Assembly: GCA_046590205.1 (NCBI GenBank)
Contig: JBKJTT010000043.1
Location: 14,221-78,220, forward strand
DNA from: DATDEW01 sp046590205
Lineage (GTDB): Bacteria; Bacteroidota; Ignavibacteria; Palsa-1295
DNA: 64,000 nt
Reading direction: 5' to 3'
Below are positions 36,501 to 45,815 of this stretch, piece by piece (the stretch's first letter is position 1; each line of letters begins with the position of its first letter). The translations under genes and the position numbers were made by a program. The notes below the pieces were generated by a model. The model made no database searches. It was not told the origin of the DNA and saw only the letters and a list, made by a program, of their open reading frames with translations.

Positions 36501-37263
36501 AAAAGAATATAGTTACTTTCACCGCCAGGACGTCAACAATGAGTATCAACAGAGAGCTTACAACAACGGCATCAGTGGCAGAGCGTCCTACGCCTTCTGT
36601 CCCACCTTCGGAATGAAACCCCTCATAACAACCAACAAGACCAATAATAAACCCAAAGACGATTGTCTTGACAACCCCCGGAAGAAAGTCGACAAAACCA
36701 ACAGTTGTCATGACACTATTATAGAACAACTGTAAACTCATTTGCGCTTCGACGTACTGAACAAGGAATGATCCTAACAACGCAATGAAATCGCCATATA
36801 CTGTTAGTAGTGGTAGAGCAATCATACATGCGATAACGCGCGTAACAACAAGGTACTTATAGGGATTAAGAGCAGCAACTTCCATTGCATCGATCTGCTC
36901 GGTAACGCGCATTGAGCCAAGCTCTGCACCCATACCAGCGGCTACACGTCCGGCTACTATAACGGATATTAGAACCGGGGAAAGTTCGCGGAGTACACTA
37001 ACTGCTACCATTGCAGGTACAAATGATTCTGCACCGAACTTTATCATTGTTGGTCGGCTCTGCATGGTAAGCACTGCACCAATAACAAGTGCTACAACAG
37101 CAACCAACTTGAACGAACGAACGCCAACATCGAACGTCTGCTTTATGATCTCTTTTGCCTCAAGTGGCGGACGAAAAACCTCAATAAAGAACTTCCCGGC
37201 AAACTGTGAGAGTGCGCCTATATTGGAGAATACATTTTTAGTTTTCTTATGCGTTTCGCTCAA
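36487..37263 (-). CDS. MlaE-like ABC transporter permease
   Basis: A 258-residue MlaE-family (DUF140) integral membrane protein. It shows the conserved VAGRVAAGMGAELGSMRVTEQIDA block, where the EQIDAM stretch contacts the ATPase, and five or so helices. The start is TTG at 37263, directly after the TAA of the TPR gene, and no better start is nearby. Together with MlaF and MlaD it should form the inner-membrane lipid transport complex for outer-membrane maintenance. Confidence 0.93.
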   Translation of the reverse strand: MSETHKKTKNVFSNIGALSQFAGKFFIEVFRPPLEAKEIIKQTFDVGVRSFKLVAVVALVIGAVLTMQSRPTMIKFGAESFVPAMVAVSVLRELSPVLISVIVAGRVAAGMGAELGSMRVTEQIDAMEVAALNPYKYLVVTRVIACMIALPLLTVYGDFIALLGSFLVQYVEAQMSLQLFYNSVMTTVGFVDFLPGVVKTIVFGFIIGLVGCYEGFHSEGGTEGVGRSATDAVVVSSLLILIVDVLAVKVTIFFFEVG

Positions 37264-38964
37264 TTATTTTCCGGCTTTTGTATCGCTCTTCTTCAAAGAA
37301 TCTAAGAACTCTAATTGCTTCTTCGCAATATCGCTCTTTGGGTCGCACTTGAGGACTTTGTTTAAGTACTCACGAGCTGCTTCATTCTTTTTTAACTGTA
37401 CATAACTAACACCTAAGAAGAGATAGACATTACACTTAACAGGAGCTTTTTCGCTTAAGAGTTTTTCGGCTTTTTGCAGCGGATCGAGAGATTCGCTATA
37501 TTTTTTATCGACAAGGTATTTTTGCCCGAGTCGACCATATCCCCCGCCAACTGCATCTTTATCTGATTCAGTAGATGCAAGGCCCGCAGCTTTTTCTAGA
37601 TACATCTTTACATCATTTTCTTTTGCAGGGTCTTTCATATATGCATCTGCAAGCCCAACAAGTGCGCGAATGGAATTAGGGTCTTTTTGCAAGACCTTAT
37701 CAAAAGCTGATGCTGCTTCAGCAGTTTTACCGGCATAGAAATACAACTGACCACCGTTAATGAGATACTCACTATTATTAGTCGTTGCGGCTAAGTTCAT
37801 ATACATATCGGCTGCCAGGTCATATTTTTTCATTGATGAATACACACCAATGATCTGTTTCTCGACTTTGCGCTTGGCTTCTTCACTGCGGATAGTATCA
37901 CCAACAAGCGATTGTTTCCATTTTTCTAACCCACCGAGAGAATCGCCTGAAGAGATAAGCGAATATCCATAATAGTAGAGATCGTTGGGGTCAAGGTTTT
38001 TTGAGCTTGCGAATATCTCATTTGCTTTTAGAAACTCCTTCGAAAAGAAGTATCCACGAGCACGGAATAACTCTGTGTATGGGCGCAATGAATCATTTTT
38101 TGCTACTTCTTCAAGGTATGGAAGTGCTTTTTGATACTGGTTACTTTCGCTAAGAGCGCGAGCAAGAAGCCATGTACCCTTTAAGTCGTTTGGCTCTAAG
38201 GAAAGGAATTTCTCTGCATAGGCAACAGAACGCGAGTACTGTTCGCCTATATAGAATAAGTTTGCTGTCTCGTAATATGCAGGGGCGTATGTCGAGTCAA
38301 TTTTTGTAAGCTTTATCCATTCGTTTGCAGAAGCACTAAAATCTTTTTTACGTGCATAGAGGCGTGCAAGCTTCGCAAGAACGGTAATGTCAGTTGGACT
38401 AAGTTTCTTTGCTTCCTCATACTGCTTAATCGCTAAGTCCGTAACGCGCTGCTTCTCGTATAGCTCAGCCAGACCAATATATGCTCGTACATCGTTCGGA
38501 TCAATACCTTGTGCTCTATATAAAGTTATCTCTGCTGCTTTGAGCGAATCAAGAGACAGATAGTAGCGTGAAAGATAAAAGTAGGAAGATACATCCTTTT
38601 CATCATATTTTATCGCCTGACGGAATTCCTTAATGGCATCTTCGATCTTGCCTTGCTTACCCAGGAGCATCCCTCGAACGTTACGTACGAAGATGTTCTT
38701 TCTTTCCTGATCGAATGCAATTTCGACTTCCTTCTCTGCCGCAGGGATATTATTGCTAACTAAATACACCATTGCAAGACCGGCATGGCCCTCTGCGTTT
38801 TTTGGGTTTAATTGTGTAAAGCTTGTCATCGAAGAAAGTGCTAGCTCACCATTGCCTATTTCAATAAGCTCAATAGCTCGCTTGACTTCGGGAGTCTTCT
38901 GCGAAATTGCAGCTGTCGCTGTAAAAAGTACTAAAAAAGAACAAAGAATGAATGCTTTTTTCAT
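37264..38964 (-). CDS. exported tetratricopeptide-repeat protein
   Basis: About 566 residues from ATG 38964; an in-frame TTG two codons earlier is less likely. The signal peptide is MKKAFILCSFLVLFTATAAISQ. At least ten TPR units follow (for example SSYFYLSRYYLSLDSLKAAEITLYRA-type helix pairs with the A..LG.....YDEA pattern), ending in a Lys-rich tail. It is probably a periplasmic scaffold. It heads the mla-like operon and is immediately followed by mlaE, which suggests a role with lipid transport or envelope assembly. It could equally be an unrelated gene sharing the promoter. Confidence 0.85.
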   Translation of the reverse strand: MKKAFILCSFLVLFTATAAISQKTPEVKRAIELIEIGNGELALSSMTSFTQLNPKNAEGHAGLAMVYLVSNNIPAAEKEVEIAFDQERKNIFVRNVRGMLLGKQGKIEDAIKEFRQAIKYDEKDVSSYFYLSRYYLSLDSLKAAEITLYRAQGIDPNDVRAYIGLAELYEKQRVTDLAIKQYEEAKKLSPTDITVLAKLARLYARKKDFSASANEWIKLTKIDSTYAPAYYETANLFYIGEQYSRSVAYAEKFLSLEPNDLKGTWLLARALSESNQYQKALPYLEEVAKNDSLRPYTELFRARGYFFSKEFLKANEIFASSKNLDPNDLYYYGYSLISSGDSLGGLEKWKQSLVGDTIRSEEAKRKVEKQIIGVYSSMKKYDLAADMYMNLAATTNNSEYLINGGQLYFYAGKTAEAASAFDKVLQKDPNSIRALVGLADAYMKDPAKENDVKMYLEKAAGLASTESDKDAVGGGYGRLGQKYLVDKKYSESLDPLQKAEKLLSEKAPVKCNVYLFLGVSYVQLKKNEAAREYLNKVLKCDPKSDIAKKQLEFLDSLKKSDTKAGK

Positions 38965-38982
38965 GTTCAACCGGTTTTATAA

Positions 38983-39013
38983 CAATTATACCTCACTTAA
39001 TGAGATATGCAAA
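38983..39013 (-). promoter_or_regulatory. candidate Bacteroidota-type promoter of the TPR-mla operon
   Basis: On the minus strand TTTG (39010-39013) is followed after exactly 19 bases by TATAATTG (38983-38990), one mismatch from TAnnTTTG. The TPR gene ATG lies 19 bases downstream. Confidence 0.5.
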
Positions 39014-39023
39014 ATCTGTTCCA

Positions 39024-39083
39024 TTACGAAACAGTCGTAAATTGCAAGGAATTTCGTAATTATCAATGAATTAACGATAATTA
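39024..39083. promoter_or_regulatory. two inverted repeats between divergent TPR-mla and nrnA-like genes
   Basis: TTACGA-N5-TCGTAA lies at 39024-39040 and TAATTATC-N11-GATAATTA at 39057-39083. Both fall between divergent genes, the first just upstream of the mla-side promoter candidate. They could be operators or part of an A+T-rich promoter; no regulator is encoded nearby. Confidence 0.3.
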
Positions 39084-39144
39084 AACATTGCATTTAGCAA
39101 GAACTCACCGAACCACGCTTTTAATACGGCTGTTTGATGAATAT

Positions 39145-40158
39145 ATGATAGAAAACATACTCGAATTCGACTCCGCACAATTCATTGATATTGTACGGTC
39201 AACCAACTCATTTGTTATCACAACACACGTCAAGCCCGATGGTGACGCGATCGGATCCGAAATAGGTCTTGCCGAGTGGCTAATTTCTCTCGGAAGATCG
39301 GTAAAGGTATACAATCACTCCGAAACACCTGCAAATCATCTATTTCTCGATCAGGAACGACCCATCGTTGAGCAGTTTTCGAAGGAACAGCATGAGGCGT
39401 CTATCATTCAAGCTGATGCTTTGTTTTTAGTGGATACGAATGACCCGAACCGGTCGAAGTCACTTGAGCCGTATTTTCTTACTCATCCAAAGAAAGTGCT
39501 AATTGACCATCACCTTGAGCCAAAAGATTTTGCTGATGTTCGTTTCATTGACACTGAGGCAACTTCTACCGGAGAGATGATGTATCGGCTTATCACAAGT
39601 GCTCAAAAAGAACTAGGCGGTTCGATTAGCCCAAAAGGGGCGCAGGCACTCTATACAGCCATCATGACAGATACCGGGAGCTTCCGATTTCCGCGAACTG
39701 ATTCCGAGACCTTCAGGATCTGTGCTGACCTGATTGATCTTGGTGCAGATCCTGTAGTTACATACGACAAGACGTACAATCAAGCAAAGCCATCGAGACT
39801 AAAACTAATTGGCAGGACACTTGATTCGTTAGGATTCTATTTTGATAATCGACTTGCTTTGCAAGTTATCACTCAAGATGATCTTGCTACTCTACAAGCA
39901 GACGAGGAAGAGGTTGATGGCTTTGTGCAACTTCCGCTTCAAATCGAGACCGTAGAATTTTCTATCTTCGTTCTCGAACTTAAAGAAGGGTGGAAGATGA
40001 GCTTTCGCTCAAAAGGTGAACGATCTGCACAGGCAGTTTCGGCAGAGTTCGGCGGCAACGGACATTTTCATGCTGCCGGAGCGCGAGTCTATGAAAGGAC
40101 TCCATGGAAAGAGATACAATCAAAAATACTTTCAGCCGTTGAAGCGCAGTTAAAATAA
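39145..40158 (+). CDS. DHH-family phosphoesterase (NrnA-like oligoribonuclease / pAp phosphatase)
   Basis: About 337 residues from ATG 39145; the frame is open back to 39088. The shorter start places the first motif at the usual distance from the N-terminus. The DHH domain motifs are HVKPDGDAIGSE, LVDTNDPNR and VLIDHHLEP, and the DHHA1 domain ends with GNGHFHAAGA. These match Mn2+-dependent NrnA proteins, which degrade nanoRNAs and dephosphorylate pAp. The 3' end abuts the convergent sensor kinase gene with no gap. Confidence 0.9.
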   Translation: MIENILEFDSAQFIDIVRSTNSFVITTHVKPDGDAIGSEIGLAEWLISLGRSVKVYNHSETPANHLFLDQERPIVEQFSKEQHEASIIQADALFLVDTNDPNRSKSLEPYFLTHPKKVLIDHHLEPKDFADVRFIDTEATSTGEMMYRLITSAQKELGGSISPKGAQALYTAIMTDTGSFRFPRTDSETFRICADLIDLGADPVVTYDKTYNQAKPSRLKLIGRTLDSLGFYFDNRLALQVITQDDLATLQADEEEVDGFVQLPLQIETVEFSIFVLELKEGWKMSFRSKGERSAQAVSAEFGGNGHFHAAGARVYERTPWKEIQSKILSAVEAQLK

Positions 40159-43100
40159 TTATACTTCTCGTGCCGGCAGATCAATATGGAAGGTCGTGCC
40201 CTTCCCTATCTCACTTTCAACTCTGATAGTCCCGCTCATATCGGTTATTGTTCGCTTGACGATAGCAAGACCGAGTCCCATTCCGCTTGTTTTTGTCGAG
40301 AAGTTCGGGTCAAAAGCTTTATTTAGAGTTTCTTCTGACATTCCAGAACCAGTATCTTTTATTGAAAGATGGATGATACCGTTGGATTCACTCGAGGAAA
40401 TTACAATGACTCCCCATCCATCCATTGATTGAACTGCATTGCGCAAAAGATTAACAAGAGTTCTTCTGAATTCTTCCTCATCAGCATAGATAAGTGATGC
40501 CTTTTCGGAAACATCTGTGACAAATCGGATATGAGCCCGCTCTGAATCAAATAAAGCAAGGGCACTTTCAACTACTTTCTTCAAATTTATGAATGCATAT
40601 CGACGACGAGGCATTTCGCCGAAGCGAGAGAATTCTGATGCGATACGTGTCAAGACATCGATCTGCTCAGAGAGTGTTTTCATTACTCTGTTAAAAACTG
40701 CAGAGAAGTTCGTATCTTTGACTTCATGTGCATGTTGTACGTGCTGAACCGAGAGCTTCATCGGTGTGAGAGGATTCTTGATCTCATGGGCAACCTGCCT
40801 CGCCATCTCCTTCCATGCACCTTCGCGCTCTGACTGCGCTACTTTGTGTCGGCTTGAATCAAGTTCTTTGGTCATTTTATTAAATGCAGATGCAAGGTCG
40901 CCGATCTCATCTTTGCGGTCAAATATAACTTGCGTACCGAACTCGCCTTTCGCTACTTTTTCAGTAGCAGCTATCATGTCCTGAAGTGGTGATGCAACGC
41001 GATAAGACACATAGGACCCAAGTATTAATAATAATAATGCGACAAGCGAAAACGTACCGTAAATGAGGGAGGTCGTAGCTGCTATTTCATTTTCCGAGAG
41101 CGCCAGTACATCTACTCTGGTAATTGCAACAATCCCTAAAAGTGTTGTAAAAGATTGGTCGTAGACGCTTTGATACGAGGTGCTTGTTCGTTCGTGCTCA
41201 TTGCTATATTCGTGGTAGTTTGATGTTTGCTCTACTGTCAATGCAGCATGAACAACATTAATAGGCAGTAATTTTGGCAAGACAAAAGCCTCATAAAGTT
41301 CAGGAGCACTTGATGCTAAGAGCAGCCCATTACCGTCGAACACATCTATCCTATGATCAAGCGTGCGAAAGAGATCTTGCAGAAGAACAGGGACTCGCTT
41401 TAGGTCATTCTTATCGGCTAATAACGGACGAACTACATTTGCAACTTTATCAGCTTCAGTTACAAGTTCACGTCGTTGATTATCTGATTCACGTGATTGT
41501 AAAATAGTACGAGTAATATTTGATACAAAAATAAGTGGAACAAGTGCAATACTGAATATGATCAGAAATATCCTTTCACGAAAACGCAGTGTAAAGCGAG
41601 TGATAGAAATATTATTCGTCAGTGCAAGCGTTACAAGAATAAGCAATGCCGTAAGCGCAAGTGCGAGTGTAGAGTAACGCAAGCCAAAGACAACCACATC
41701 TCCAAACGAATATTCGATAAGACCTCCGACAAGAATCTTATCCGATACATCTGTAGAGATGGAGTATATTGATTTGACAAAAAGCAGAACATCGTAATCA
41801 TCTATCTTTGATCGTATCCAAGTCCCTTTACCTGCAACACTTTTGATCTCACGTGCTAGGGTTGTAGGGATATTGAGATAGGTTTGAGATGAACGTTCTA
41901 TCTTGTCATTTGTATAAAGGAGTATAAAAGTATTGTTATCTTCTACCCCAATTGCTAAGAGATCATTTGTAAGAGTTGCTCTCAAGATATATGGCTTAAG
42001 AGTCGTAGATGTGTCAGCCAAATCACGTTTAACTCTAAAGGGAATTCTCACAACAAACCGTTGATCCCTATACCTGGTAGTATTCCCCGTATCGACCTCA
42101 ATTGCAATGGAATCCCCGGCATGTTCAGCAGAGAGTATAATTTTTACACCAGGTATCTCTTGCTGTAAACGTTCTCGTTCGCGAAGCAAAAGTAACGGAA
42201 TTTGTATCGAATTGTTGATCGTATCGCCTGCGAAGTATGATCGAGATGAGCCAAGAGATTCTGATAATTGCAATGAAGCAACAGAAAATTGGAATCCCGC
42301 TTTTGCAAGGACTGACTGTTCAAGATTCTGCTTTTGCTTTTTTTCATTAGTTCGTTTTATCGCTGGAGCAAGGATAAAGCACACCACAGATGCAAGAGTC
42401 AGCGCGATAACAGGTGAACGTGTTAGCTGATAACCGTGGGGTGTAAAGCGGATACGTATAGTAGAGATATAAGATAAGATCCCTGCGACCAAAAGCACAT
42501 ATGTACCAACATCATAAAGATCACCGCCAACAAGAACTAACATCAACACTGTTGAGAGTACAACACAACAAAGAATATACCTTTGAGTATGAAGCGGTCT
42601 TTTCAATGCTTCAAGAATCGAACCCAATAGTGAGCACACTCCTACACATAATATGATGACTGATAACGTAATCAGAAATAACGATAATAATGGGAGTAGA
42701 TATTTAGATGGGGCGAGAGGTTCTAAGACAGCCGATAGATCAAATGAACAATTTGTGGTCACCACCTCCACGAACCAGATCAAAAACAGCGATAAGACAA
42801 GCAATAGAGATATAATGCACGCAATAACAAGTCCAGTTACTATTGTTGACGACTTTTGCAATACAATATTTTTTACACTTTTAGCTGTGTATAATATAAA
42901 TAGTGAAATAAATGAAGCTGAGAGAATATACGCAGAAAGCAATAATTCTAAAGGGTCAGAGAGCATCGGCATGCTTTGGTAGGCATAATCTGATTGTAAC
43001 GTAAGAGACTCTGGCACAAGGGAGCGTCCCGCTTGTACCAAATAGAATAGGTATCGGAACAATGAAGTGTAAAGAAGGATAGCCCCTGTTTGTTTTGTCA

Positions 43101-44079
43101 GAGTGCTAAGAGAAGATATCTCTTCTGTATTTTTGACGTGAACCGAATACAGCGAAAATAATATCGTCGAAAGAAGAAGGAGTACAAGAAGGTCACGAAG
43201 TGCAGATAAGCTCTCCCACTCGGGGGCAGTAGATGCTTCTGATGTAGGATTTGAGATGTCTGCATGAATCGTTGAAAGCGGTCCTCCCTCGTCTAAGGAA
43301 ATGGATAGATTTGATATTGATTGTTCACTATCTACTTTTCGACGAGGTTTTGAAGCAAGTCGAATAATGATGTTTTCTTTTTTCTCAATGTCAGAGAAGA
43401 CATCGTCATGTGCTTGTTCATACAGCGAGTTGACAGTTAGTTCTTCATCACATAAAAAGAACTTGATGACAATATACCCTACATACCTTTCTTGTTCATC
43501 AAAGAGCTTATGAAAAGCAGTAAGATATTGCTTTGTAGGGGTCTCTTCAAAAAAGATACCTTTGACTCGTTTGCTGACATCGAAAGAAGGAGAAAATGTA
43601 GTTTCTACATCTTTAATGTAAGTCGCGCTGGAATTCCAGCCAACAATATGGGAAAGTGAATCATAGACAGCGAATGCTAGAAAATCGCTTCTATAATACA
43701 CGCCTTTGGTATTACCGAGTTCGTTGCGTAAAAGAGAATCTCTTACAAATATCTCTTGAGTGATTTGTTTACTATCTTTTGATTGAACTGCTTGAATGAG
43801 TTTGGTATCACGAGCAAATTCATCGCGCGTAGTAACCACAAGCCGCTCTACTTCTTTGATACGACGGCGTACCTCTTGAGCAAACTTTTCCTTAGCGATG
43901 GTTGAACGATTAGTAGTCGGTGTACTTGTTGTAACAAAGATGAATTCTAAGAACACAACAACCACCAGTAGCAAAACAAGCGCAACGAGGATATTCCACA
44001 TTCGAGATGTGCGTAAGCCGTCAACAAGTGACGTGAACTCGCGCTTCAGACCGTTCGCTATAGCCCTTAAAAGATTCAA
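40159..44079 (-). CDS. very large NtrY-like sensor histidine kinase
   Basis: A 1306-residue membrane kinase. One helix near residues 27-48 is followed by an extracytoplasmic region to about 290. A block of roughly seven or eight helices spans about 290-570, then a second extracytoplasmic domain to about 800. More helices follow around 805-870, a third small sensor region, and a helix before HAMP (about 1035-1085). The HisKA box is QVAHEIKNPLTPMKL with the phospho-His, as in NtrY. The ATPase domain has NLLRNAVQ, DTGSGMSEE and GMGLGLAIVKR. The start is TTG 44079, overlapping the upstream stop as TTGA. No response regulator is adjacent, so this is an orphan kinase. Confidence 0.88.
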   Translation of the reverse strand: MNLLRAIANGLKREFTSLVDGLRTSRMWNILVALVLLLVVVVFLEFIFVTTSTPTTNRSTIAKEKFAQEVRRRIKEVERLVVTTRDEFARDTKLIQAVQSKDSKQITQEIFVRDSLLRNELGNTKGVYYRSDFLAFAVYDSLSHIVGWNSSATYIKDVETTFSPSFDVSKRVKGIFFEETPTKQYLTAFHKLFDEQERYVGYIVIKFFLCDEELTVNSLYEQAHDDVFSDIEKKENIIIRLASKPRRKVDSEQSISNLSISLDEGGPLSTIHADISNPTSEASTAPEWESLSALRDLLVLLLLSTILFSLYSVHVKNTEEISSLSTLTKQTGAILLYTSLFRYLFYLVQAGRSLVPESLTLQSDYAYQSMPMLSDPLELLLSAYILSASFISLFILYTAKSVKNIVLQKSSTIVTGLVIACIISLLLVLSLFLIWFVEVVTTNCSFDLSAVLEPLAPSKYLLPLLSLFLITLSVIILCVGVCSLLGSILEALKRPLHTQRYILCCVVLSTVLMLVLVGGDLYDVGTYVLLVAGILSYISTIRIRFTPHGYQLTRSPVIALTLASVVCFILAPAIKRTNEKKQKQNLEQSVLAKAGFQFSVASLQLSESLGSSRSYFAGDTINNSIQIPLLLLRERERLQQEIPGVKIILSAEHAGDSIAIEVDTGNTTRYRDQRFVVRIPFRVKRDLADTSTTLKPYILRATLTNDLLAIGVEDNNTFILLYTNDKIERSSQTYLNIPTTLAREIKSVAGKGTWIRSKIDDYDVLLFVKSIYSISTDVSDKILVGGLIEYSFGDVVVFGLRYSTLALALTALLILVTLALTNNISITRFTLRFRERIFLIIFSIALVPLIFVSNITRTILQSRESDNQRRELVTEADKVANVVRPLLADKNDLKRVPVLLQDLFRTLDHRIDVFDGNGLLLASSAPELYEAFVLPKLLPINVVHAALTVEQTSNYHEYSNEHERTSTSYQSVYDQSFTTLLGIVAITRVDVLALSENEIAATTSLIYGTFSLVALLLLILGSYVSYRVASPLQDMIAATEKVAKGEFGTQVIFDRKDEIGDLASAFNKMTKELDSSRHKVAQSEREGAWKEMARQVAHEIKNPLTPMKLSVQHVQHAHEVKDTNFSAVFNRVMKTLSEQIDVLTRIASEFSRFGEMPRRRYAFINLKKVVESALALFDSERAHIRFVTDVSEKASLIYADEEEFRRTLVNLLRNAVQSMDGWGVIVISSSESNGIIHLSIKDTGSGMSEETLNKAFDPNFSTKTSGMGLGLAIVKRTITDMSGTIRVESEIGKGTTFHIDLPAREV

Positions 44080-44525
44080 TAGAGAAGTATTCTATTAATA
44101 TTCCATCGTGAGAGTGACTGAATAAATCCAAGAACAGCAGTCATAGTTATGATGCCGCTCTCCCGCTGCGTTCGTAATTCGCCTATTGCAGTTGCTGTTG
44201 TGCCTATGGTACTAGATGTTTTCACTTTGAACGAGAGCGGTTTGCTTCGGAGTGTCACGCGTTCAAGTATTGCAAGTGTTTGTTCAAGGGAATAATATCC
44301 TGAATTGACACCCTTAATACCAAGGTAGATCCTGCTATCAAGTACAAAGAGCGAACGCATTGAGTCAATGTTCCGCTTCGTGAGAATTCGTTCAACACGA
44401 ATGAGTTCAGTAGCAATAGTAGTTTGAGCGTGAGCAGTGTAGGAAAGAGAAAGCATAGACAAACATACGAACAATCCGTATGCCATACTCCTCGCGTTTG
44501 CCTGTGTGTGATTCCTGATTCCCAA
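44076..44525 (-). CDS. small exported protein (DUF4783/NTF2-like)
   Basis: A 149-residue protein with a signal-like N-terminus ending in AYTAHAQ-type residues (SLSYTAHAQ). The start is TTG 44525, which supplies Arg residues before the hydrophobic stretch; ATG 44486 is an alternative. The mature part (KGVNSGYYSLEQTLAILERV, then SFKVKTSSTIGTTATAIGEL) resembles the NTF2-like DUF4783 domain found in Bacteroidota. That assignment is from memory and moderate. It overlaps the kinase start by four bases and lies 13 bases after pyrC, so it may be a periplasmic partner of the kinase. Confidence 0.75.
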   Translation of the reverse strand: MGIRNHTQANARSMAYGLFVCLSMLSLSYTAHAQTTIATELIRVERILTKRNIDSMRSLFVLDSRIYLGIKGVNSGYYSLEQTLAILERVTLRSKPLSFKVKTSSTIGTTATAIGELRTQRESGIITMTAVLGFIQSLSRWNINRILLY

Positions 44526-44538
44526 TGAATTGCCTCAT

Positions 44539-45810
44539 CTAACTCCAATACGCCATGTTCTTATTGATTATACCAAGTGCTTTTCCTTTGAATTTGTGCC
44601 CGATGAACGGTGTGTTATGGGATTTTGACCTAATGTCGGCATCAGCGAACTCCCACTGCTTATCAATATCAATGATAGTAAGGTTTGCATGTACTCCCTC
44701 TTCAATATGAATTGAAGGAAGTTTAAGAGCTTTGCGCGGATTTGTTGAGCACTTCTTGATATAATCAGAAAGAGAAAGTTTGCCAGTATGCACAAGGTTT
44801 GTCAAGCCAATCGGAATGGCTGTTTCTAACCCAATGATACCAAATGCTGCCGACACCATGTCGGTGTCTTTTTCGTGTGCAGCGTGTGGTGCATGGTCTG
44901 TTGAGATACAGTCTATAGTGCCGTCAATGAGTCCTGCAATGATTGCCTCAACATCCTCATTACCCCGAAGCGGTGGGTTCATCTTTGCATTTCCCCAGTA
45001 CGTCTCGACAGCTTCATCGGTAAGTGTAAAGTGATGAGGGGTTGTCTCGCACGTTACTTGTATCCCCCGCCCTTTTGCTTCTTTGATAAGACGCACTGCG
45101 CCTTTTGTACTGATATGTGCGGCATGGTAACGAACTCCTCCGACATATTCGGCAAGAAGTAGATCGCGACCGATGATAATATCTTCTGCAACCGACGGGA
45201 ATCCGGGAAGTCCGAGCTTTGTCGAGACTTTTCCTTCATGCATACATGTGCCCTTAGTCATCGAATGTTCTTCGCAATGCTGAGTGCAGAGTAAGTCGAA
45301 CATCTTACCATACTCGAAGACGCGTCGCATGACTTCGGCATTCATTACTGCGCTACCGTCATCAGATATCATCCTAACACCGGCATCAGAGAGTGCTTGC
45401 ATCGGCGCAAGTTCTTCCCCTTTGCGAGCTTTTGTCATCGTGCCACATATCTCGACATCAACGATATTACCTTCGCTTTTTTGCTTGATAAAACCTACAA
45501 CAAATTGATCAGAGATTGACGGCTCTGTGTTTGGCATACAGCATATGCCTGTAAATCCACCTTGCGCTGCGGCAAGTGTGCCGGTTGCGATAGTCTCTTT
45601 ATACTCTTGCCCTGGCTCACGTAGATGTACGTGCATATCAAGGAAGCCGGGAGCGACGACTGCTCCATTCAAGTCCTTGACTTCTGCTTTGCTCTTGAGC
45701 GACTTCCCTATCTTCGATATTACACCGCCCAATATTTCAATATCAAGACCGCTTTCATCGCGTCCTGATGAAGGGTCAACAACTCTGCAATTCTTCAGTA
45801 GTATATCCAT
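44539..45810 (-). CDS. pyrC: dihydroorotase
   Basis: About 423 residues from ATG 45810. The frame extends to 45831, but family members begin with the MDILLKNCRVVDPSSG-type sequence found at 45810. The enzyme closes carbamoyl-aspartate to dihydroorotate in pyrimidine synthesis. Zinc ligands lie in DMHVHLREPGQEYKE. Later metal and substrate residues are in HCEEHS, HAAHIST and STDHAPHAAHEK. This is the class I (multifunctional-type) dihydroorotase. It begins six bases after the pyrB stop. Confidence 0.95.
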   Translation of the reverse strand: MDILLKNCRVVDPSSGRDESGLDIEILGGVISKIGKSLKSKAEVKDLNGAVVAPGFLDMHVHLREPGQEYKETIATGTLAAAQGGFTGICCMPNTEPSISDQFVVGFIKQKSEGNIVDVEICGTMTKARKGEELAPMQALSDAGVRMISDDGSAVMNAEVMRRVFEYGKMFDLLCTQHCEEHSMTKGTCMHEGKVSTKLGLPGFPSVAEDIIIGRDLLLAEYVGGVRYHAAHISTKGAVRLIKEAKGRGIQVTCETTPHHFTLTDEAVETYWGNAKMNPPLRGNEDVEAIIAGLIDGTIDCISTDHAPHAAHEKDTDMVSAAFGIIGLETAIPIGLTNLVHTGKLSLSDYIKKCSTNPRKALKLPSIHIEEGVHANLTIIDIDKQWEFADADIRSKSHNTPFIGHKFKGKALGIINKNMAYWS

Positions 45811-45815
45811 ACTCT

